Assembly (NCBI GenBank): GCA_944332675.1
Contig: CALVKJ010000008.1
Coordinates: 1-32,851 of the forward strand
DNA: 32,851 bases
Direction of reading: 5' to 3'
Source: an uncultured Bacilli bacterium
Lineage (GTDB): Bacteria > Bacillota_I > Bacilli_A > RF39 > UBA660
Each line of letters starts with the position of its first letter. Within the stretch, counting starts at the first letter, position 1. The notes below the pieces were generated by a model that made no database searches, had not been told where the DNA came from, and worked only from the letters and a program-made list of their open reading frames with translations. The translations under genes were made by a program, and so were the position numbers. Of this stretch, positions 8,406 through 14,410 are shown in pieces.

Positions 8406-9168
8406 CAATATAAAAGTCCTCTTTATTACCATCAATCATTACTTGACATTTACGATTTAAAATATCCAAACTAACTACTTCTCCTTCACCATGCCCTGTA
8501 TTTATAACATCACCTATTTTAGGCATTCCCTTTGAAGCTTCTAAGTAATTTGCATCTTCATAAGCAAGACAACACAAAAGTCTACCACACACACCATTAA
8601 TTTTACTAGGATTTAAAGCTAAATTTTGATCCTTTGCCATATTTATAGAAATTGTTTCCATATGTTGCAAAAATCTAACACAACAAAGTTGTTCTCCACA
8701 TATACCAACTCCCCCAACTTCTTTAGCTTTATCACGAGCCCCTATTTGACGTAATTCAATTCTAGTGTGATATATACTAGCTAACTTTTTAGCAAGTTCT
8801 CGAAAATCAACTCGATCATCTGCCGTAAAATTAAACAATAACTGGGTTCTTTCCAAAGTAAACTGGGCATTTATAACCTTCATATTTAATTTCAATTCTT
8901 CTATAAACTTATTACATTTTTTTAAAGCTTGATCGGCGTCTTTTAAATTTTTCAAGTAATTTTTTGTATCTTCTTCATTTGCTAGTCTGACAATACTTTT
9001 TAAAGATTCATCTACAGCTTTATTATCATAAACTTGAACAACCTTTGCATATTGTAGTCCTTTTTCGGTATCTACTACTACATAATCATCTTTTTTATAA
9101 GATTCTTCACCTTTAAAAAAATAGGTTTTTGTTCCATCTTTAAATACTATACCATATACTTTTTCCAT
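8386..9168 (-). CDS. ricT: RicT/YaaT, PSP1-domain regulator of RNase Y and phosphorelay
   Basis: The PSP1 C-terminal domain is clear: a cysteine-rich segment GICGEQLCCVRFL and, about 30 residues later, NGVCGRLLCCLAYE. In B. subtilis RicT works with RicA and RicF in a Fe-S-containing complex that stimulates RNase Y maturation of mRNAs and is needed for competence, biofilm formation and sporulation. The length, 260 aa, is normal (B. subtilis 275). The start ATG directly follows the holB stop codon. With bofA, spoVT and a ComK-like gene nearby, it fits a developmental regulatory set. Confidence 0.95.
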   Translation of the reverse strand: MEKVYGIVFKDGTKTYFFKGEESYKKDDYVVVDTEKGLQYAKVVQVYDNKAVDESLKSIVRLANEEDTKNYLKNLKDADQALKKCNKFIEELKLNMKVINAQFTLERTQLLFNFTADDRVDFRELAKKLASIYHTRIELRQIGARDKAKEVGGVGICGEQLCCVRFLQHMETISINMAKDQNLALNPSKINGVCGRLLCCLAYEDANYLEASKGMPKIGDVINTGHGEGEVVSLDILNRKCQVMIDGNKEDFYIDEDSQK

Positions 9169-10035
9169 TTAAATATCACTCAATTCTATTATAAACTTAT
9201 CTAATAGCAATTCCAAATTAACATTACAAGAAATATCATCTAAAAATGTTGTTACTAATTTAATTCTTTTTAACAAATCCTGACTACTTAAATTACTTAA
9301 AAAGTGCATATTTGCAAATAACTGAGCTTTATTATTTAATTTTAAAGAACTTTTAAAAAATTCTTCATAAATAATCAGTATTATTTTAAATAGAGTTTTA
9401 ATATCTTCTCTTTCCGTAATTTGGCTAATTACTACTTCTTTATTATACATTATTGAATTATTTTTTTCCACTTCAATTTTTTCCAAGTATTTATATGCTA
9501 TATCTAAAAATTTCTTATTTTGTTCGTCAAATAAAGAATCAATATTTAATTCGTGTATATCATACATAGCTTTAATAACTTCACATCTACTACGAATTGT
9601 AGGAATAACATTATTTAAATTAGTTGTAATAAAAAAGCCAATAATATGTTCTTCAGGTTCTTCTAAAAACTTAAGCATCGTATTAGCAGATGCCTGATTC
9701 ATTGCTTCAGCCTTTTTTATAATATAAATATTATCTTTAGTATATATTGGCACTGTACTAAATTTTCTTTTTAAATCAAGTATTTGTTCTTTTTTTATTG
9801 TACTACCATCTGGTTCAATTATCTCAAGTGATGGCAAATAATTTTGATCTACTAAATTACATATATTGCATTTAACACAATTATCAGTATATTTATCTGA
9901 ACAAAAAATTTGCTTGGCAATATCTTTGACATCATTTAAACAAGCATCTATATTATTTGTTTCCACTAAATAAACATGAGAAATTTTATTCTCATGATAA
10001 TATTTTACTAGCTTTTCTAATTCTTTTAATGCCAT
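9169..10035 (-). CDS. holB: DNA polymerase III delta' subunit
   Basis: A clamp-loader subunit, 288 aa. It resembles DnaX but has no usable P-loop: the Walker A position reads HVYLVETNNIDACLND. That is expected for delta', which does not hydrolyse ATP. A zinc cluster (CSDKYTDNCVKCNIC) and the SRC motif (TIRSRCE) are present. A GGGAGG ribosome-binding site precedes the ATG. In B. subtilis tmk, yaaQ and yaaR lie upstream of holB; here bofA is directly upstream and no thymidylate kinase is in the window. Confidence 0.93.
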   Translation of the reverse strand: MALKELEKLVKYYHENKISHVYLVETNNIDACLNDVKDIAKQIFCSDKYTDNCVKCNICNLVDQNYLPSLEIIEPDGSTIKKEQILDLKRKFSTVPIYTKDNIYIIKKAEAMNQASANTMLKFLEEPEEHIIGFFITTNLNNVIPTIRSRCEVIKAMYDIHELNIDSLFDEQNKKFLDIAYKYLEKIEVEKNNSIMYNKEVVISQITEREDIKTLFKIILIIYEEFFKSSLKLNNKAQLFANMHFLSNLSSQDLLKRIKLVTTFLDDISCNVNLELLLDKFIIELSDI

Positions 10036-10044
10036 TAATCCTCC

Positions 10045-10233
10045 CTACAATAGTACAAAATATATTGCAATTAAAGCCAGTAATCCACACATACCTAAAG
10101 AAGCTACAACACTTACAGTAATAAGATTGATGGGAATAAATATTTTTAAGCCTGATGCTACTAAATTAAAAGCATAGACTAAACAGATTGCAAATACTAT
10201 TTTTTTTAATACTGTAATTATTATATCTTTCAT
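10045..10233 (-). CDS. bofA: BofA-like pro-sigma-K processing inhibitor, small membrane protein
   Basis: A 62-aa protein made of two hydrophobic segments (about residues 4-27 and 38-62) with the BofA-type C-terminal pattern IPINLITVSVVASLGMCGLL, and in the B. subtilis position between recR and holB. BofA holds the intramembrane protease SpoIVFB inactive until sigma-K activation during sporulation. I chose the ATG at 10233, 6 nt after AAGAGG; the in-frame TTG at 10251 would put that Shine-Dalgarno sequence inside the gene. The assignment rests on pattern, size and synteny; a generic small membrane protein is the alternative. Confidence 0.8.
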   Translation of the reverse strand: MKDIIITVLKKIVFAICLVYAFNLVASGLKIFIPINLITVSVVASLGMCGLLALIAIYFVLL

Positions 10234-10274
10234 ATGCATCCTCTTTACCAAAACATATGAAATTAATATAAAAT

Positions 10275-10877
10275 TTATTCAGAAATTTTCTTGCGATCTT
10301 CCAATGCTTTATCAAGCGTAATAATATCTAAATAATCTATTTCTGCTCCCATTGGAATACCATATGAAAGCCTAGAAATCATTACGTCTTTATGTTCAAA
10401 TATCTTCTTTATATAAAGTGTAGTTGTTTCCCCTTCAACAGTTGATTTTAAAGCTAAAATTAACTCCGGATTTTTTAATTTTTCAACTCTTTTAACCAAT
10501 GATGCTAAATTTATATTATCAGGACCTATGTTATCTGCTGGAGAAATAAGACCATTTAATACGTGATAAACACCGTGATAATTTCCAACTTTCTCAAATG
10601 AAAAAACACTCTTATAATCTTCAATTACACATATCACATTATGATCCCTAGATTCATCAGCACAAATATTACATACTTCATCTTCTGATAAATGTCCACA
10701 AATACTACATTTTTTTATTTTAGTTTTTACATTTTTTAAAGCATCAGCAAAATTTTCAACATCTTCCTCTTTAAAATTCAGGGTTGCTAAAGCCATTCTT
10801 TCGGCATTTTTTTCTCCAATTCCTGGCAACTTTTTATAATAATTGATTAACTTTTCCAGCGATGCAGGATAAATCAT
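10275..10877 (-). CDS. recR: Recombination mediator RecR
   Basis: A 200-aa RecR with an N-terminal helix-hairpin-helix (LPGIGEKNAERMA), a four-cysteine zinc finger (CSICGHLSEDEVCNIC) and a Toprim domain (VICVIEDYKSVFSFE), ending with the Walker-B-like loop region around SYGIPMG. It acts with RecO and RecF to load RecA at gaps. The gene begins 1 nt after the ebfC stop, the conserved dnaX-ebfC-recR arrangement. Confidence 0.97.
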   Translation of the reverse strand: MIYPASLEKLINYYKKLPGIGEKNAERMALATLNFKEEDVENFADALKNVKTKIKKCSICGHLSEDEVCNICADESRDHNVICVIEDYKSVFSFEKVGNYHGVYHVLNGLISPADNIGPDNINLASLVKRVEKLKNPELILALKSTVEGETTTLYIKKIFEHKDVMISRLSYGIPMGAEIDYLDIITLDKALEDRKKISE

Positions 10878-10878
10878 A

Positions 10879-11175
10879 TTACATCAATCCACTCATCGAA
10901 GCATATTGACCTAATTTACTTTCAGTTTCTTTATCAATTTTACTAAAAGCATCTTTAATTGCAATCATAATCATATCTTCTAACATTTCTTTATCATCTT
11001 CATCAATCACTCCTTCTTTAGTGATTTTAAAAGATAAAATTTCTCTTTTACCATTAAAAGTAATATTTACCCATTCTGATTTTCCTTCAAAAGTAGAATT
11101 ATCAATTTCTTCCTTTTTCTTAGTTATTTCTCTTTGCATTCTTTGTGCTTGTTGCATTATTTGTTGCATATTCAT
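10879..11175 (-). CDS. ebfC: YbaB/EbfC-family nucleoid-associated protein
   Basis: A 98-aa protein with the typical N-terminal MQQIMQQAQRMQREI helix, a central strand set (VNITFNGKREILSFKI) and a C-terminal helix. Family members are dimeric DNA-binding proteins almost always encoded between dnaX and recR, as here. GGAGAG precedes the ATG. Confidence 0.95.
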   Translation of the reverse strand: MNMQQIMQQAQRMQREITKKKEEIDNSTFEGKSEWVNITFNGKREILSFKITKEGVIDEDDKEMLEDMIMIAIKDAFSKIDKETESKLGQYASMSGLM

Positions 11176-11192
11176 AAATTTCTCTCCTTTTC

Positions 11193-12788
11193 TTATTCAA
11201 TTTCTATTTTATCTATATCAAATAAATCAGTAGCTATCGAAGTTATATCTTCACTATCTTCCTGTGTAGCTTTATTTTCTTCAATATCTTCTGAAATATA
11301 GGTATATTTATAATGTTTTTGCAAATTATTAATATATTTTTGTTTTTCTTGATTCCATTTATCTTCACTTATAAAAACTAATGTATATGAAGCTTTACTG
11401 TATTCATCAAACAACCTCTTAATATTAGCTAAATTTGCATTTATTTCTATTTCTTGGTGATTTATCGTCGTAACAAGTATTGCATACTTATCAGATGCTG
11501 TTACAACCATTGTATCACTAACTAAGCCCTTTATTAAAGCCGAATCCACACTCGCAATAAAATTCTTCCATTTTTCTTGTAAATCTTTCAAATATATCTT
11601 TGAAGCGTTAACAAAACAATTATTAATTTGAATATCTATTAGTTCATTATTTATTAGATAATTATCTTTTGTTTTGACTTCATTTTTTACAATTTCTTTT
11701 TTAACACTTTCTTTTTCTTCGGTATTTTCTTCTATTTTTTTAGGTTTATCTATCAAATTATTATTCACATTCATATAACCTAAAAGCGTTATTTTAATAA
11801 GTAAATATGGATCGACATTTATATTTATTTTATTTATTAAATTATTTAAATCCAATATTATATTTTTACAAGTGTCATAATCCATTGTAATATCACTATT
11901 ACCTTTAATTTTTTCAACAGCTATTTGACTTAAAGAATAAATTATTTTTTTAATAACTACTTTGTAATTTAGGCTATTTTCTTGAAAACTTTGCATTATT
12001 TTTTCAAAATTTTCAATGTCATTATTAGCAATTGTTTTAATTAAATCGGTAATTTTTTGATTAGAAATACTTCCTATTTCTCGTACAACTAAATCAGTAG
12101 TTATTTTTTCTTCGTTTTTTGATAATTGATCTAAGATACTAAGAGCATCTCTTAAACCACCATCTGCCAAATTAGCAATTTCCGTTAATCCATCTTCATC
12201 ATAATCAATTTTTTCAGAATCACAAACAAACTTTAATTGTTTCAACAAATCGGCATTGCCTATACGCTTAAAATCGAATCTTTGACAACGCGATAAAATG
12301 GTAATAGGTACACTTTCAATATTGGTAGTTGCTAAAATAAATATAACGTGTTCTGGAGGTTCTTCAAGTGTTAATAATAAAGCATTAAAAGCACTTTGAC
12401 TAAGCATATGAACTTCATCAATAATATAAACCTTATATTTTAAAGATGTTGGCATAATTTTTATATTATTAATAAGTTCTCTTATCTCATCTACTCCATT
12501 ATTTGAAGCCGCATCTATTTCGATGATATCGGGATTACCATTAAAAGATATACAATTAGCACATTTTCCACAAGCTACACCATTTTTATTATCTAAACAA
12601 TTAATTGATTTAGCTAAAATACGAGCAGTTGATGTTTTTCCTGTTCCTCTAGGTCCTGAAAATAAATAAGCGTGTGCTATTTTGTTTTCTTTAATTGAAT
12701 TTTTAAGTATTTCTACTACGTGATTTTGTCCAATTAAACCCTCAAAACTATCAGGACGATATTTTCTATATAATACTTTATAATTCAT
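11193..12788 (-). CDS. dnaX: DNA polymerase III subunit tau/gamma
   Basis: The clamp-loader ATPase, 531 aa. Walker A is GPRGTGKTS (about residues 45-53). The zinc module CGKCANC, Walker B (YIIDEVHML) and sensor 1 (ATTNIESVP) are present, with SRC in LSRCQRFDF. A charged, low-complexity linker around residue 345-375 separates domain III from the tau-specific C-terminus. An A7 run at codons near 350 (minus strand 11741-11735) could allow slippage to a gamma-length product, since both alternative frames stop soon after. GGAGGG precedes the ATG. Confidence 0.96.
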   Translation of the reverse strand: MNYKVLYRKYRPDSFEGLIGQNHVVEILKNSIKENKIAHAYLFSGPRGTGKTSTARILAKSINCLDNKNGVACGKCANCISFNGNPDIIEIDAASNNGVDEIRELINNIKIMPTSLKYKVYIIDEVHMLSQSAFNALLLTLEEPPEHVIFILATTNIESVPITILSRCQRFDFKRIGNADLLKQLKFVCDSEKIDYDEDGLTEIANLADGGLRDALSILDQLSKNEEKITTDLVVREIGSISNQKITDLIKTIANNDIENFEKIMQSFQENSLNYKVVIKKIIYSLSQIAVEKIKGNSDITMDYDTCKNIILDLNNLINKININVDPYLLIKITLLGYMNVNNNLIDKPKKIEENTEEKESVKKEIVKNEVKTKDNYLINNELIDIQINNCFVNASKIYLKDLQEKWKNFIASVDSALIKGLVSDTMVVTASDKYAILVTTINHQEIEINANLANIKRLFDEYSKASYTLVFISEDKWNQEKQKYINNLQKHYKYTYISEDIEENKATQEDSEDITSIATDLFDIDKIEIE

Positions 12789-12821
12789 TGATAACCCTCC
12801 ATTAAAATTATATCATAATTC

Positions 12822-13244
12822 TTACTTTTTTTCTCGTAATTTCTTAAAAAAATCTTTTAATATTTTTAAGTATTCTTCTTGAGCACTAGAATCATCAAAA
12901 TTATGAACTGCTGTTTTGCTATACTCAAACTTTTCTTTGGGTTTATCAAGTAAATAATACACAAAATCTATTCTAGATTCTCTAATAACATCCATACACA
13001 TTGCGCAAGGCTTTAATGTAACATATAAAATAGATCCCTTTAAATTCCAATTATTAAGTCTAGCACTAGCTTCTTTTATAGCATTAATTTCTGCGTGGCC
13101 TAAAATATTTTGATCTCTTTCTCTAGTATTAAATCCTTCACCAATTATTTTATTATCTTTTACTATTATTGCTCCAATAGGAACATCGTTAGTTTCTAAA
13201 GATTTTGTTGATAATTCAATAATTTTTTTTAAATAATGATCCAC
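12822..13244 (-). CDS. tadA: tRNA-specific adenosine deaminase
   Basis: Converts A34 to inosine in tRNA-Arg(ACG). The zinc-dependent deaminase motifs are HAE (in LGHAEINAI) with the proton-shuttle Glu, and PCAMC (in TLKPCAMCMD). I chose the GTG at 13244 (140 aa), 6 nt after GGAGG. A longer in-frame reading to 13274 would run into the SRP RNA gene. The tadA-SRP RNA-dnaX neighbourhood is the B. subtilis arrangement, and the gene follows the SRP RNA by 20 nt in the same direction. Confidence 0.95.
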   Translation of the reverse strand: MDHYLKKIIELSTKSLETNDVPIGAIIVKDNKIIGEGFNTRERDQNILGHAEINAIKEASARLNNWNLKGSILYVTLKPCAMCMDVIRESRIDFVYYLLDKPKEKFEYSKTAVHNFDDSSAQEEYLKILKDFFKKLREKK

Positions 13245-13264
13245 AATAAACCTCCAAATAAAAA

Positions 13265-13335
13265 GTGCACACAAATAGAGGCTGATGTGGCTGCTATCTT
13301 CCGATTCTGACCAGGTTACAGCATAATTGTTGCAC
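13265..13335 (-). ncRNA. ffs: Signal recognition particle RNA (4.5S, minimal form)
   Basis: The minus strand carries the conserved SRP domain IV loop: CTGTAACCTGGTCAG, then CGGAAGATAGCAGCC (consensus GGTCAGG-CCGGAAGG-AGCAGCC). The ends pair, GTGCAACA with TGTGTGCAC, giving one hairpin of about 71 nt followed by TTTTT (13264-13261 and beyond). There is no Alu domain. B. subtilis scRNA is about 270 nt with Alu, so this is the short form. It sits between its promoter and tadA, as in B. subtilis. Confidence 0.93.
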
Positions 13336-13341
13336 GAATAA

Positions 13342-13370
13342 ATAATAGCAAATTATAATAAATATGTCAA
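13342..13370 (-). promoter_or_regulatory. Strong sigma-A-type promoter of the SRP RNA
   Basis: A perfect TTGACA (13370-13365), 17 nt of spacer and TATTAT (13347-13342) place the transcription start at or next to the 5' end of the SRP RNA (13335). Read-through beyond the RNA may supply the long tadA-dnaX-...-spoVT gene run, for which I see no other strong promoter. Confidence 0.85.
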
Positions 13371-13395
13371 ATAGTATCCAATTCTTAATCATAAA

Positions 13396-13411
13396 TATTT
13401 CCCGGGAAATA
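13396..13411. promoter_or_regulatory. Noc-binding-site-like palindrome 1
   Basis: A perfect copy of TATTTCCCGGGAAATA, which contains the B. subtilis Noc site ATTTCCCGGGAAAT. Noc is a ParB paralogue that blocks division over the nucleoid. It is not coding here. Confidence 0.85.
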
Positions 13412-13564
13412 TTCTAAATTTGTTCAATTTTTTTGTTGATAACTTATTATAATAATTTTTGCATTTAAAAAATATAGCTATTTTTCGGCATACTTCTGGG
13501 ATTTTTTAATTTGCAAAAACAAAATTAATTAAAATAATTGTACAAAAAAGTTGTTTTTTCATTA

Positions 13565-13580
13565 TATTTCCCGGGAAATA
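13565..13580. promoter_or_regulatory. Noc-binding-site-like palindrome 2
   Basis: A second perfect TATTTCCCGGGAAATA, 169 bp from the first, in the same non-coding region. Confidence 0.85.
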
Positions 13581-13713
13581 ATGTATCTTTAAATAAAAAT
13601 TTAAAATTTGGCTATTTTTTTACATTTTCTTGTAAATTTATAGTTAAATTTTAAAATTTAATGATTAAAATTTAAAAATTCTATACACTAAGTATAACTT
13701 AAACGTTTGTTCG

Positions 13714-13729
13714 TGTTTCACGTGAAACA
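13714..13729. promoter_or_regulatory. parS site 1
   Basis: Perfect TGTTTCACGTGAAACA, the ParB/Spo0J centromere palindrome. Confidence 0.93.
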
Positions 13730-13813
13730 TTTTTCAAAAAAATTAAGATAAACAATTAACATTTATTTTAGCAATTATGTGTTTCTTCCTATAAACATTT
13801 TATTAACATCCAA

Positions 13814-13829
13814 TGTTTCACGTGGAACA
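13814..13829. promoter_or_regulatory. parS site 2 (GGAACA variant)
   Basis: TGTTTCACGTGGAACA, the same one-base variant as the common B. subtilis parS (TGTTCCACGTGAAACA) read on the other strand. TTATTAACA lies at 13800-13808, 5 bp away. Confidence 0.92.
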
Positions 13830-13885
13830 TTAAAATGTACTTTAACTAGAAAAATATAAATTAATCACCAGTTGTCAACAGATGA

Positions 13886-13901
13886 TGTTTCACGTGAAAC
13901 A
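13886..13901. promoter_or_regulatory. parS site 3
   Basis: Perfect TGTTTCACGTGAAACA, within a longer palindrome (13883-13904). TTGTCAACA lies at 13872-13880, 5 bp away. Confidence 0.93.
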
Positions 13902-13988
13902 TCACTCGAACAAATACCATAAATATAAAATGATCAAAATAAAAAAATTATAAATTAATTTCTATTAATAATAACATTTTATCAACAA

Positions 13989-14004
13989 TGTTTCACGTGA
14001 AACA
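13989..14004. promoter_or_regulatory. parS site 4
   Basis: Perfect TGTTTCACGTGAAACA. TTATCAACA lies at 13979-13987, 1 bp away. It begins the first copy of an ~85-bp duplicated segment. Confidence 0.93.
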
Positions 14005-14159
14005 TAAATCAATTTTGAAAATTTTAGCTATATTTGAAAAAAATTATAAATATTGCACCAAATTATCAAAATTTATTTTATGTTTAAATAAAAAATATTT
14101 CACAGAATATAAAACTTTTTACCTGTTGATAAGAAAATTAAAAACAACTTATCAACATA

Positions 14160-14175
14160 TGTTTCACGTGAAACA
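14160..14175. promoter_or_regulatory. parS site 5
   Basis: Perfect TGTTTCACGTGAAACA inside a 26-bp perfect palindrome (14155-14180). TTATCAACA lies at 14149-14157, 2 bp from the parS core. Confidence 0.93.
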
Positions 14176-14287
14176 TATGTCTTAAAAAAAGATAAAAATA
14201 AACAACACAAAATATTAATTCAAATAAAAATATTTTTGTTTAACAATTTGTGCATTTGATTTTTGCAAACAAATTATTAACATCTTA

Positions 14288-14303
14288 TGTTTCACGTGAA
14301 ACA
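14288..14303. promoter_or_regulatory. parS site 6
   Basis: Perfect TGTTTCACGTGAAACA. TTATTAACA lies at 14274-14282, 5 bp away. It begins the second copy of the ~85-bp duplicated segment. Confidence 0.93.
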
Positions 14304-14377
14304 TAGATTAATTTTTAAAATATTTAGCTATATTTGAAAAATTTTATAAATAATTAAGCAAATTATTAAAATTGCAT

Positions 14378-14406
14378 AAAAAAGAATGTTTCACGTGAAA
14401 CATTCT
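14378..14406 (-). terminator. gyrA terminator formed by parS site 7
   Basis: Read leftward from gyrA, the transcript can fold AGAATGTTTC/GAAACATTCT (10 bp, loop ACGT), followed at once by six U residues (14383-14378). No other terminator-like structure is evident immediately after gyrA. Confidence 0.7.
14387..14402. promoter_or_regulatory. parS site 7
   Basis: Perfect TGTTTCACGTGAAACA, 9 bp from the gyrA stop codon, embedded in a 24-bp perfect palindrome (14383-14406) that also has terminator form. Confidence 0.93.
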
Positions 14407-14410
14407 AACA

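Larger units (their letters stand above)
13989..14373. repeat. Diverged ~85-bp direct duplication carrying parS 4 and parS 6
   Basis: Segments 13989-14073 and 14288-14373 align end to end with one single-base gap and about 11 mismatches by eye (roughly 85% identity). They share parS, a 16-bp identical block TAGCTATATTTGAAAA, and the AAATTAT-AAAATT tail. Confidence 0.8.
13371..14410. other. Non-coding centromere-like region with parS and Noc-site arrays
   Basis: About 1 kb of very AT-rich DNA lies between the SRP RNA promoter and the gyrA stop. It holds seven 16-bp parS palindromes, two 16-bp Noc-type palindromes, several TTATCAACA-like 9-mers (for example 13434-13442 reversed, 14124-14132 reversed, 14149-14157) and a diverged duplication of about 85 bp. 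No credible gene was found; a 65-codon reading frame at 13988-14185 starts and ends inside parS sequence and is rejected. It probably serves as a loading zone for ParB (Spo0J) and Noc close to the origin. Confidence 0.85.

Noticed and set aside
13988-14185. 65-codon open frame in the parS region
   Set aside because: It begins and ends with MFHVKH, which is simply parS read as codons, has no ribosome-binding site, and is built of AT-rich filler.
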